64,000 nt of DNA from G963674835 sp963674835 (GTDB taxonomy: Bacteria; Planctomycetota; Planctomycetia; Pirellulales; Thermoguttaceae). Below are positions 1-8,037 of the stretch, piece by piece (the first letter of the stretch is position 1; every line of letters begins with the position of its first letter). Made by a program: the position numbers and the translations under genes. The notes beneath the pieces were generated by a model that saw only the letters and a list, made by a program, of their open reading frames with translations, ran no database searches and was not told where the DNA came from. The stretch covers positions 434,001 through 498,000 of the forward strand of contig CAXXKC010000002.1 of the NCBI GenBank assembly GCA_963674835.2, given 5' to 3'.

Positions 1-2202
1 GGGAAAGTGCTGCAGGCAGGTGGACAGCCGTATGCGATCGCCCAGGTACTGCAGCGCATCGGCCCGGCAAGTGAGGAGTCGGTCGTGATGAGTTGGCTCT
101 TGGCACAGGAAGCACAACGACTGGGCCTGACGATTGATGACGCTGCGGTGAATGAGATGCTGACCGTACTGGCGGATCAGCGGCTGAGTTCGCAGCAGGT
201 CGATGAGACCCTCAGGGAGGTACGCCTTTCGCAGGGAGCGCTCTTCGAATCGATGAAGTCGGTGCTGTTGACCATGCGGATGGAGGACTTGTTCCAGGTC
301 AGCCTGGCCGGCATCACTCCGGGCGAGCGATGGGACTATTTCCAACGTATGAATCGCAAGGGCACGGTGGAATCGGCGGCGGTGCCGGTCGTCCGATTCA
401 TCGATCAGGTCGCCGACCCGGACGAGGCGACTCTGACGGAGTTCTTCGACAAGTACAAGAAGGACTACCCGAACCCCGCGTCGCCGGAGCCAGGTTTCCG
501 AATTCCGCACCGCGTTGAAATCGAGTACTTCAAGGCGGACTACAACAAGTTCGCACAGGCAACGAAAGTCAGCGACGAAGACGTACGCAAGTATTACGAG
601 GAACACAAGGAAGACTACAAACGCGAGCCGCTTCCGAGCAATGAGCCGACGAAGGGGCCGGTGCTTCCATCGCTGCCGGAACCAGCGGCGCCGGCGACGA
701 AGGCCACGGAGCCAGAGAAGAAATCGGAATCGGTGCCTGCGAAGGCCTCGGAGGGGAAGGCACAGGAGAAACCAGAGTCGGCTGCGTCAAAGGCCTCAAA
801 GGACGAGGCGGAGAAGAAGACCGATACGAAGCCGGCCGAGACGGCTGCGCCGAAGAAGGACAGTTCGTCGGTCAAAGGCGCGTCGCCCTTCCGCTTCGTG
901 TCGTATGGCGAGAACTCCGATCCTGCGGCGGCGAAGGACACGGACGCCAAGTCGGAGCCGAAGAAGGCAGAGAAGACAGAGGCGACTAAGGCGGCACCTG
1001 CCGAGAAACCGGCCGCGACTCCCCCGTCGCCTGCACCGCAATCGCCAGCGAAAGAGACAACGGCAAAGGAGACAACGGCAAAGGAAGCGCCGGCAGCGGA
1101 GAAACCGGCTCCCAAGGCAGAAGCGGCCAAGAAGGAGGCTCCTGCAGCGACGAGCGAGAAGGCAACAACGCCGGAGAAGCCGGAAGCCAAGCCTGCGGCG
1201 GGAGCGGCGGCGGAGAAGCCCAAGCCGACCGAGTATTTGCCGTTGAAGGACGTTCAGGACGAGATTCGCCGCCAATTGGCGCGTCAGCGCACCCGTGAGG
1301 CGATCGACAAGTTGTTCGACGGATTGAAGGAAACCCTCAATGCGTACAACAACGAATGGACGCTCTACGACGCGTCGGTTCAAGACAATACGGCAGGCAC
1401 GACCCAACCGCCGGTCCGTCCCGATTTCGTGAAGTTGTCGGCGGGGACGGCACTGGAAGCTCGCAAGACGGGGTTGATCACGCCGTACGAAGCGATTGAG
1501 CTGGATCTCGGCAAGTCGCAGGGCGAGCAGGGCACGTTCCTCAAGACGGCCTTCGCCCAGAGCCTGTTGAAATTCCGACCATTGACGTCGGAGGACATCG
1601 AGGGGAACCGCTACCTGTTCTGGAAGGTCGGAGGGGCTGAAGAGCAGATCCCGAAACTGAGCGATTCGGCGATTCACCAGGAGGTGCTGCACACGTGGAA
1701 GATGGTTCAGGCGAGAAGTCTGGCCAAAGCCGAGGCCACAAAACTAGCCGAAGAGGCGAGGAAAGCCAACAAGCCCTTGAAGGACGTGTTTGCCGGGCGG
1801 CAAGGCATAACCGTGATGGAAAGTGGTCCGTTTTCATGGCTGACGTATGGCTCGCTGCCGCAGATGGCTTGGAACCGGCGACCGCCCATGCTGAGCACGG
1901 TGGAAGGCGTTGATGCACCGGGTCCAGACTTCATGCGGACGGTCTTTCGGCTTGCTCCCGGGGAGGTCGGCGTCGCGACGAACGAGCCGGAGACGGTGTC
2001 GTACGTGGTCCGCGCCGTGAAGTTCACTCCGTCGCCCGACGTGCTCTGGACGATGTTCCTGGAGGAGCACGTTGGTCGCTATATGGCCGCGGCGGCGCAG
2101 GACGCGCAGGAGACCATGGCCAGTTGGCTGAACCATCTGAGGCAATCGTCGGGGCTCGAATGGAAGCGGGATCCGGCTCGTCCGAGAGATGGCTCGCGTT
2201 GA
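1..2202 (+). CDS. PpiD/SurA-like exported peptidyl-prolyl isomerase/chaperone, 5' end missing
   Basis: The frame is open from the first base, with no stop before an internal GTG at 7, so the true start and the expected N-terminal membrane anchor lie upstream of the window. The N-terminal part is a helical SurA_N-like segment. About residues 205-410 are extremely rich in Lys, Ala, Glu and Pro, a flexible linker. The C-terminal part ends in a helical segment after a YLFWKVG strand, the arrangement seen after the parvulin domain of PpiD/SurA proteins. No intact parvulin active site is obvious. By family the protein would help fold exported proteins at the outer face of the inner membrane. The linker contains an in-frame tandem repeat encoding KETTA twice. 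The next gene is convergent. The fold call is moderate; isomerase activity is uncertain. Confidence 0.6.
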   Translation, partial: GKVLQAGGQPYAIAQVLQRIGPASEESVVMSWLLAQEAQRLGLTIDDAAVNEMLTVLADQRLSSQQVDETLREVRLSQGALFESMKSVLLTMRMEDLFQVSLAGITPGERWDYFQRMNRKGTVESAAVPVVRFIDQVADPDEATLTEFFDKYKKDYPNPASPEPGFRIPHRVEIEYFKADYNKFAQATKVSDEDVRKYYEEHKEDYKREPLPSNEPTKGPVLPSLPEPAAPATKATEPEKKSESVPAKASEGKAQEKPESAASKASKDEAEKKTDTKPAETAAPKKDSSSVKGASPFRFVSYGENSDPAAAKDTDAKSEPKKAEKTEATKAAPAEKPAATPPSPAPQSPAKETTAKETTAKEAPAAEKPAPKAEAAKKEAPAATSEKATTPEKPEAKPAAGAAAEKPKPTEYLPLKDVQDEIRRQLARQRTREAIDKLFDGLKETLNAYNNEWTLYDASVQDNTAGTTQPPVRPDFVKLSAGTALEARKTGLITPYEAIELDLGKSQGEQGTFLKTAFAQSLLKFRPLTSEDIEGNRYLFWKVGGAEEQIPKLSDSAIHQEVLHTWKMVQARSLAKAEATKLAEEARKANKPLKDVFAGRQGITVMESGPFSWLTYGSLPQMAWNRRPPMLSTVEGVDAPGPDFMRTVFRLAPGEVGVATNEPETVSYVVRAVKFTPSPDVLWTMFLEEHVGRYMAAAAQDAQETMASWLNHLRQSSGLEWKRDPARPRDGSR
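1054..1083 (+). repeat. Two tandem 15-bp units inside the PpiD-like linker
   Basis: Two perfect adjacent copies of a 15-bp unit (gagacaacggcaaag) at 1054-1068 and 1069-1083 encode a duplicated five-residue Lys/Glu/Thr/Thr/Ala block in the low-complexity linker. The unit length keeps the frame. This is slippage-type expansion, not a mobile element. Confidence 0.7.
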
Positions 2203-2217
2203 GGGCGTGGATGGACG

Positions 2218-2247
2218 CGTGGCACAGCCGAGCGAGGCTGTGCCACG
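2218..2247. repeat. Perfect 12-bp inverted repeat, REP-like; possible two-way terminator
   Basis: The arms are cgtggcacagcc and ggctgtgccacg around a 6-nt loop, in the 118-nt gap between two converging genes. There is no T-tract on either side, so intrinsic termination is not certain. The same GGCACAGCC/GGCTGTGC core recurs at 32854-32898 in another convergent gap, which suggests a dispersed palindromic element rather than a gene-specific hairpin. Confidence 0.6.
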
Positions 2248-2320
2248 ACAGAGGAGGTGGAACCGGTTCTGACGGTGAACGGGGCATCGGGTGCAGCCCC
2301 ACTCTATGGCACGAGCCTGG

Positions 2321-4537
2321 TCAGCGGCACGGCTTCAGCACGACGGTTGACATGGGCGGCAGGATGATCTCTACGGTGGCGGGACGCCCGTGACTTGGAC
2401 GGGCGTCGGCCATGACGCCCGAACTGTTGCCGGTATTGCTGCCGCCGTAGTACGCGGAGTCGCTGTTGAAGACCTCCTGGTACCAGCATGCTTCGGGCAC
2501 GCCGAGGCAGTGCTTCAGCCGAGGGACGGGCGTGAAGTTGCAGCAGACGGCGAGGAAATCGGCCCGGTCCTTGGCAAAGCGGAGGTAGCTGAGGGTACTG
2601 GCCTCCTGGTTGTGGCAGTCGATCCACTCAAAGCCAGCCCCGTCGAAGTCCTGCTGATACAAGGCCTTCTCGGTTCGATAGAGCCGGTTCAAGTCGGCGA
2701 GGCACTTGCGCAGTCCACTGTGGGAATCCCACTGCAACAGGTGCCACTGGAGGCTGGTATCGAAGTTCCATTCGTTCCACTGCCCCCATTCGCACCCCAT
2801 GAAGAGCAACTTCTTGCCGGGATGGGTCCACATGTAGCTGTACAGGAGGCGGAGGTTTGCGAATTTCTGCCAGAGATCGCCTGGGACCTGATCGAGAAGC
2901 GAACCCTTGCCGTGAACGACCTCGTCGTGTGAGAGGGGCAGGATGAAGTTCTCGTGGAACGCGTAGATCAGGCTGAAGGTCAGCTCGTCGTGGTGGTACC
3001 TGCGGTGGATGGGGTTCTTGCGTATGTAGCGGAGCGTATCGTTCATCCAGCCCATGTTCCACTTCAGGCTGAAACCGAGTCCGCCGAGGTAGGTCGGCCG
3101 CGACACGCCGGGCCAGGCCGTCGATTCTTCTGCGACGGTCAGCACGCCCGGATATTGAAGGTGCGATTGCTCGTTGAGTTGCTTGATGAACCCGATGGCC
3201 GGAAGGTTCTCGCGGCCGCCGAATTCGTTCGGAATCCAGTCGCCATCGTGGCGGCTGTAATCGAGATAGAGCATCGAGGCCACCGCGTCGACCCGAATGC
3301 CGTCGATGTGATACTTATCCATCCAGAACAGGGCATTGGAAATGAGGTAGTTGCGCACCTCGTGGCGACCGTAGTTGAATATGTGCGTACCCCAGTCGCG
3401 GTGTTCGCCCTGGCGCGGGTCGGCGTGCTCGTACAGGGCCGAGCCGTCGAAACGTCGGAGACCGTGGCCATCGCGAGGGAAGTGGCCGGGAACCCAATCG
3501 AGCAACACGCCGATGCCGTTCTGGTGGCAGAGATCGACGAAGTACATGAAGTCTTCGGGCGATCCGTAACGTGAGGTGACAGAGTAGTAACCGACGGTTT
3601 GATAGCCCCAGCTTGCCGACAGGGGATGCTCGGACACGGGCAGCAGTTCGATGTGGGTGTAACCCATCTCCGAGACGTACTCGACCAACTGGTAGGCGAG
3701 CTCGCGGTAGCCAAGCCAGCGGCCGGGATCATCGCCAGGGCGGCGCCAGCTTCCCAGGTGTACTTCGTAGAACGACAGGGGTTGTTCGAGCCAGTTGGTA
3801 TCGCGGCGGTGTGCGAGCCATTGGGCATCGTGCCAGCGGTAGTGATTCAGATCGACGACCATGGAGGCGGTGCGGGGCGGGACCTCGGCAGCGAATCCGA
3901 CAGGATCGGACTTCTCGAAGACATGATCGAAATGGCGAATTTGATACTTGTACAGGCAGTCGGCGGCCAATCCGGGGATGAACAGCTCCCAGAACCCGCT
4001 GGGGATGTGTTTGCGCATGGGATGGCGGCGCCCGTCCCAAGCGTTGAAGTTGCCAACGACACTAACACTGGTGGCATTCGGGGCCCAGACGGCGAAGTTG
4101 ACGCCCTCGACACCGTCGACGGTGCGGATTTGGGCGCCGAGTTTGTTATAGCACTGCCAGTGCCGGCCTTCGTTGAGCAGGTGCAGATCGTAGTCGGTCA
4201 GCAGGTGCGGAAACGCGTAAGGATCGTGCATGGTCTCTCTCTTCCCCCCTTCGTCGGCCACCCGCAGCAGGTACCGCGATTTGCCGTTGTCCGGCTCCGG
4301 CAGCGGACAGATGGCCTCGAAGACACCCGCCGGATGGATCCGCCGCATGGGGCGCGGCTGATCCTGATGGGCCGGATCGACGACCCAGGCCTGTGTTGAG
4401 GTCGGCAAGAAGGCTCGCACGGCCAGTACGCGGCGGCCAGCCTCGTCGACCTCGTGGGGTCCAAGCAACTCATAAGGGTTCTCGTGTCGTCCTTCCACCA
4501 ATTGCGAAATCTCGTCCAGAGCCACAGTCGTACGCAC
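2321..4537 (-). CDS. glgB: 1,4-alpha-glucan branching enzyme, GH13
   Basis: Transfers alpha-1,4 glucan segments to alpha-1,6 branch points during glycogen synthesis, in the cytoplasm. At 738 residues it is the usual length for a GlgB with an N-terminal extension. An N-terminal module lies at about 1-110 and a CBM48 domain at about 120-230 (NFAVWAPNA, VGNFNAWDG), followed by the GH13 barrel. The catalytic nucleophile is D417 in GIRVDAV, the acid/base E470 in LTVAEES, and the third Asp D538 in LSHDEVVHGKG; all are intact. The start is a GTG preceded by a GGGAGAG ribosome site. It lies 109 nt downstream of the RNase H-like gene on the same strand. No other glycogen gene is in the window. A TATAGG element lies upstream, near 4624. 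Confidence 0.95.
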   Translation of the reverse strand: MRTTVALDEISQLVEGRHENPYELLGPHEVDEAGRRVLAVRAFLPTSTQAWVVDPAHQDQPRPMRRIHPAGVFEAICPLPEPDNGKSRYLLRVADEGGKRETMHDPYAFPHLLTDYDLHLLNEGRHWQCYNKLGAQIRTVDGVEGVNFAVWAPNATSVSVVGNFNAWDGRRHPMRKHIPSGFWELFIPGLAADCLYKYQIRHFDHVFEKSDPVGFAAEVPPRTASMVVDLNHYRWHDAQWLAHRRDTNWLEQPLSFYEVHLGSWRRPGDDPGRWLGYRELAYQLVEYVSEMGYTHIELLPVSEHPLSASWGYQTVGYYSVTSRYGSPEDFMYFVDLCHQNGIGVLLDWVPGHFPRDGHGLRRFDGSALYEHADPRQGEHRDWGTHIFNYGRHEVRNYLISNALFWMDKYHIDGIRVDAVASMLYLDYSRHDGDWIPNEFGGRENLPAIGFIKQLNEQSHLQYPGVLTVAEESTAWPGVSRPTYLGGLGFSLKWNMGWMNDTLRYIRKNPIHRRYHHDELTFSLIYAFHENFILPLSHDEVVHGKGSLLDQVPGDLWQKFANLRLLYSYMWTHPGKKLLFMGCEWGQWNEWNFDTSLQWHLLQWDSHSGLRKCLADLNRLYRTEKALYQQDFDGAGFEWIDCHNQEASTLSYLRFAKDRADFLAVCCNFTPVPRLKHCLGVPEACWYQEVFNSDSAYYGGSNTGNSSGVMADARPSHGRPATVEIILPPMSTVVLKPCR

Positions 4538-4646
4538 GTAGTCTCTCCCTGCGCGAAATCAGTCTGACCAATCCTACCGGTCTCAGCCGTCCTTTCGGGC
4601 TCGCCTTGCGCCAGGGCGGCCCTATAGTCTACGTGACCGGATCAGC

Positions 4647-5246
4647 TTACCCAAGCCCCAAGGATGGTGCCAGGGTCATCCAAGCCGTTGCGAACCATTG
4701 CCTCCAGCGTTTCCATCGCGTTGCGGGCAACGTGGATGGGTGTTTTGGGAGCCGAATGCAATTGGCCATAGGGTTCCCGGGCTCTGCGGAGGCGACACAT
4801 GTGTTGGACAGATGAGGCTGGGCATTTGCCGCCGTCGTTCCGATGGCATGTGCCGGGTCGACTCGTGTCGTGCGGCACTCAACTGAGTGGAATGCCAGGG
4901 CCCGATCGATACGCTTCCAAAGGTCCTGGTGTTTTACCGGAACCATATGCCCAAAGAACTCCCAGCACCAGCCGTTTTTCTTCCACTCGACGACGCCATG
5001 GCGGATGCCCTCGCGGACATACGTGCTGGCGGTTAGGAGCGTAACCCGCGACGCCTGGTCGAGCGCCTCCAGACCGCGGACGACGGCCAGCAATTCGAGG
5101 CGCTCGCCGCGGGCACCGGTTTCAACCTCTTCGGCCTCCAAGCGGTCGGCACCATCGGCGGATCGCAACACGAACCGCCATCGGCCGTCTTCGCTCTCCA
5201 CGCACGATTCGCAGTAGAGCATGTAGTGTGGGATCGCAGCCTTCAT
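4647..5246 (-). CDS. RNase H-like protein with altered catalytic residues
   Basis: A 199-residue RNase HI-fold protein. The pattern ERLELLAVVRGLEAL keeps the second catalytic Glu of RNase HI. The first Asp motif (normally TDGS) reads YCESC, and the third (normally TDSxYV) reads TASTYVREGI, so that Asp is Ala. The W-rich segment EWKKNGWCWEF matches the W-x-K-NGW region of RNase HI. The C-terminal His and Asp region is not recognisable. From memory, similar proteins with a substituted third motif are common in planctomycetes, so this looks like a conserved non-canonical branch and not decay; that needs a search. The start chosen (MKAAIPHYM) is just before the first strand; in-frame ATGs also exist at 5273 and further upstream. 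RNA-DNA cleavage should not be assumed. Confidence 0.65.
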   Translation of the reverse strand: MKAAIPHYMLYCESCVESEDGRWRFVLRSADGADRLEAEEVETGARGERLELLAVVRGLEALDQASRVTLLTASTYVREGIRHGVVEWKKNGWCWEFFGHMVPVKHQDLWKRIDRALAFHSVECRTTRVDPAHAIGTTAANAQPHLSNTCVASAEPGNPMANCIRLPKHPSTLPATRWKRWRQWFATAWMTLAPSLGLG

Positions 5247-5635
5247 CGGGGAATTCTTCGCGTCAGCTCGCATCAGTCTGTTCGCACCACGCGGTTCAGG
5301 AACGACTGCTTCCTGCGTCCGACGTTCGGCAGGCCTCCATCGTCTGTCCGACCCCGGAATCAAGTCCAGGTAGTCTCACTTATCGGCACGCGTGCCCTAT
5401 AGTTCCCATCTTTCCCCATTTTTCAGTTCAGGCCGAGAATGCGGGTCAAGACCGGGGCAGGAAAGGGAGAGATGATGGAGTGGCCGTCTGTTGCGTTGCA
5501 ATTGGCATGCCGCTTGTTCCCGATGGTGACCTGTGCGGGGGCGACTTGGGCTTCGTCGTCTGAACAGCCTTGGAGCGTGTGGAGGTTGGCGGGGGCAAAC
5601 CGCCATTCGGCCCGCGGAAGGGCCGTTGCTGACCG
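5247..5635. other. Gene-free gap upstream of the RNase H-like gene
   Basis: No convincing reading frame. On the minus strand a TATAGG hexamer (5396-5401) sits immediately before a perfect 12-bp palindrome ggcacgcgtgcc (5385-5396), where a start site would fall. No good -35 is visible at 16-18 nt. A similar ACTATAGGGC string precedes glgB near 4624. Possibly a promoter with an operator for the RNase H-like gene; weak. Confidence 0.3.
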
Positions 5636-6922
5636 TCAGAGTGCTGCCCGGAGTGGTCTTACGGCTGGGGTCGTGCCGGTCAGTTCGCTGAGCAAACGTT
5701 GCCAGTTCTGGGGGGAGCCTGGGGTAAGCCGGCCTAGGACGCGGCCGAGGTCGCTGCCCGTGACTGCAGGCAGGTTGCACGGCACTTGATCCAAATGAAG
5801 TACGGCCAGGATGGCTACGGAGGCGGGATCGAGGCAGTCGTTCGTCATTCCAACGTCGCTGAGCCGGACCATGGACATGTTTGGCAGTTCCGTGGCGATT
5901 TCGCGCAGGAGCATACCGTTTTGTTGCCCGCCGCCGGCCAGGAGGAGATCGCCCGGCGAGACGATCGTCGGGACATAGCAGCGAATTGCGCGAACGATGG
6001 ATTGGGCCACAAAGTGCGTGGCACTGCATAGGAGGTCGCGGACCGACCAGCCTGCCTCGGCCGCCATCTCCATACCGGTGCGGAAAAAGGGCCGCGCATC
6101 GACGCCGTATGGGTTCCATCGCGGCAAAGGACGCTGGAAGTAGGGATCGTCGAGCCAGTGCTGGATGATGCGACCGATACGATGGCCCTGGACACCCAGC
6201 CGGCCGCCGGGATCGAATGGATGGGAGCCACTGCTGAATCGCTCAGCAAGGAGGTCGAGCAGTCGCATTCCCGGTCCCACGTCGAAGGCCAGCATGTGGG
6301 AAACGGAGTTGGCGGCCGATGCCGCCGGGAGCAGCGTCAGACGGATGGTACGCCCGAGATCCAGCAGCAGGCGATCGCGGGCCCCCGATCGCAGAAGTAG
6401 CCACTGGGGCAGCGCCAGCAAGGGACCGCCGAGCCCGTCTCGCGCTACGTCGCGGGCGGGAAAGGCATCGATTACGTTTAGGCTGGTCCGTTCGGCAAGG
6501 CATGCCGCATCGCACAGGCTGAGATAGCTGCGTCGCTTCGACAGCTCAAGCCCCCACAAGCCCGGATCGTGAACTCCAACGGCCAAGACACGCGCCGGTG
6601 TGAGGTGGACGCGATGGAGCAGATCGGTGATGGCCGAGGCTTCGATCTCGGCCAACTGGGCTCGCAACGCGGCCACGGCATCTGCCAACGGCCTTGACTG
6701 CGGTTGGGTAGCGGCGGACACGGCATTGAACTGCGCCGTCGCATCCGGAGGTACCGCAACACTAAGCGAACCAAGCACTTGCGGTCGCGATTCCAGTCCG
6801 CGCCCGGCAACTGCCACTGCGGCCGCGGATATTCGCCGACAATCGGGCGATATCACGACCCCCAGGGCCCAACGGCGCGCGTCGGCCGCATGCGGCGAAT
6901 CGAACCGCAAAATGGTCGCCAT
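5636..6922 (-). CDS. Anhydro-N-acetylmuramic acid kinase-like protein, active site degenerate
   Basis: 428 residues, longer than the roughly 370 of E. coli AnmK, which phosphorylates 1,6-anhydroMurNAc in cell-wall recycling. Family features seen: the DVGPG motif at about 214-218, an LLLAGGGQQNGML block matching the C-terminal GGG-x-x-N motif, a FD-x-GG-x-A-x-G-like region, and RDVA with D158 at the position of the catalytic Asp. Features lost: the N-terminal phosphate-binding MSGTSxDGxD motif reads VISPDCRRIS, the GGxGAP motif after the Asp is RDGLGGP, and the PPKSTGRE substrate motif reads LPRWNPYGVD. ATP-dependent kinase activity is therefore doubtful. It starts 30 nt after the C26-like gene on the same strand, so the two are probably co-transcribed. 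Confidence 0.7.
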   Translation of the reverse strand: MATILRFDSPHAADARRWALGVVISPDCRRISAAAVAVAGRGLESRPQVLGSLSVAVPPDATAQFNAVSAATQPQSRPLADAVAALRAQLAEIEASAITDLLHRVHLTPARVLAVGVHDPGLWGLELSKRRSYLSLCDAACLAERTSLNVIDAFPARDVARDGLGGPLLALPQWLLLRSGARDRLLLDLGRTIRLTLLPAASAANSVSHMLAFDVGPGMRLLDLLAERFSSGSHPFDPGGRLGVQGHRIGRIIQHWLDDPYFQRPLPRWNPYGVDARPFFRTGMEMAAEAGWSVRDLLCSATHFVAQSIVRAIRCYVPTIVSPGDLLLAGGGQQNGMLLREIATELPNMSMVRLSDVGMTNDCLDPASVAILAVLHLDQVPCNLPAVTGSDLGRVLGRLTPGSPQNWQRLLSELTGTTPAVRPLRAAL

Positions 6923-6952
6923 TGTGAAATCCTTTTCGTGCGGCGACGGCGA

Positions 6953-7699
6953 CTACGCAACCATGCGCATTTCGATCACGTTTCCAGTCACGCCGGCGAT
7001 GAACTCCTCGAAGATCCGCAGATCCAAGGCTGAAGCCGACATGCTTTCCGGGTGGAACTGGGTGCCAAAGGCGAACCAGTCGTCCCTTATACTCTCGATG
7101 GCCTCGACTACGCCATCCGGGCATCGTGCGGTAACGGAGAATCCCGGGGCGAGGTCGTCGACAGCCATGTGGTGCATGCTGTTGACGCGAATTTCGCCTT
7201 CACCGTAGACCCGCTCCATGAGCGAGCCGGGCTCAACAACGAGAGCGTGCCGATGCGACGGGTCCAGAGCGTCCTGGTGAGGGATCGCCTTGGGCAAGTC
7301 CTCGGGGATGTGGAGGAAGAGGTTTCCGCCCTGGGAGACGTTCAACAATTGCATTCCGGTGCCGATCGCGAACAGGGGCATGCGACGACAGGCGACCAAG
7401 TCGATGAGCAAACGGTCGAATTCTTCCCGGCGGGCGTCCAAGGGACGCACCGAGGGATGGAGCATGAAGCCGTCGCGGCGCGGATCCAGATCGGCACCGC
7501 CGATGAACACCACTCCATCCAACATGTTGAGGATACGATCCAGATCGTCCCGGTCCGTCATGGGCGGGATAATGACGGGGACCGCACCGGCCTTGACAAG
7601 CGCATCGTAGTAGCCGGCGCAGACATAACTAAAGGCGGGGGCATCCTTGCGGGCGGAACGATAATCGGCATTCAACCCAATCAACGGTTTAACGGTCAT
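6953..7699 (-). CDS. Class I glutamine amidotransferase/peptidase C26-like protein without the nucleophile Cys
   Basis: 248 residues with the fold and length of PuuD-type gamma-glutamyl-GABA hydrolases: LIGLNADY at the N terminus, FIGGADLDP at 65-73, and a nucleophile elbow at 110-120. The elbow reads FAIGTGMQLLN where active members have FAICRGxQxxN. The Cys position is Gly113, encoded by GGC. His216 and Glu218 of the triad are kept in GTQFHPES. The protein can probably still bind a gamma-glutamyl or related ligand but should not form a thioester. The start is ATG at 7699 with GGAGAAATGC upstream; a longer frame upstream lacks such a site. It is the first gene of a pair with the AnmK-like gene. 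Confidence 0.8.
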   Translation of the reverse strand: MTVKPLIGLNADYRSARKDAPAFSYVCAGYYDALVKAGAVPVIIPPMTDRDDLDRILNMLDGVVFIGGADLDPRRDGFMLHPSVRPLDARREEFDRLLIDLVACRRMPLFAIGTGMQLLNVSQGGNLFLHIPEDLPKAIPHQDALDPSHRHALVVEPGSLMERVYGEGEIRVNSMHHMAVDDLAPGFSVTARCPDGVVEAIESIRDDWFAFGTQFHPESMSASALDLRIFEEFIAGVTGNVIEMRMVA

Positions 7700-7712
7700 C
7701 GCATTTCTCCTT

Positions 7713-7727
7713 GACACATCCTGTGTC
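7713..7727. promoter_or_regulatory. Palindrome gacaca-tcc-tgtgtc just upstream of the C26-like gene
   Basis: Perfect 6-bp arms around 3 nt, beginning 14 nt upstream of the start codon and adjoining the ribosome binding site. In RNA it would form a short hairpin next to the Shine-Dalgarno sequence; in DNA it could be an operator. Such short palindromes also occur by chance. Confidence 0.3.
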
Positions 7728-8009
7728 GACCTGAAGCAACCACGGGCGATACGAGGGTTGCGTCGATGGAGAGGGGGCCAGCAGGTGCCCAGGTGAGAAG
7801 GGGAATCACAGATGCACCCCGCACAGCGAGCTACAAACAGGAGGAACAGTCCGAACACCCCTGCTGTCGACGCCCAGTCCCTTGGCCTCTCTCAGCGGTG
7901 GATCGTGCTTCCGACCAAGCACGTCACCGGCACGACATCCCTATCGAATCGCCTTGTAACTCCTTCACGCCTTGCGTGGCACACGGAGCAGAAATGCAAG
8001 TCACACGCG

Positions 8010-8037
8010 AGTTTATCGAGTGGACCAGGGGTGTCAA
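8010..8037 (-). promoter_or_regulatory. Sigma70-type promoter, TTGACA-16-TAAACT, for the C26-like operon
   Basis: On the minus strand a perfect -35 hexamer (8032-8037) is followed after 16 nt by TAAACT (8010-8015), four of six matches to the -10 consensus. The next minus-strand gene starts at 7699, which gives an untranslated leader of about 300 nt, long enough for leader regulation. Confidence 0.5.

Noticed and set aside
515..1246. 243-codon Arg-rich frame inside the PpiD-like gene
   Set aside because: Frame-shifted reading of the Lys/Ala/Glu linker; composition is an artefact.
5385..5396. 12-bp palindrome ggcacgcgtgcc as a firm operator
   Set aside because: About fifteen perfect 12-bp palindromes are expected by chance in 64 kb; kept only as a note beside a weak -10.
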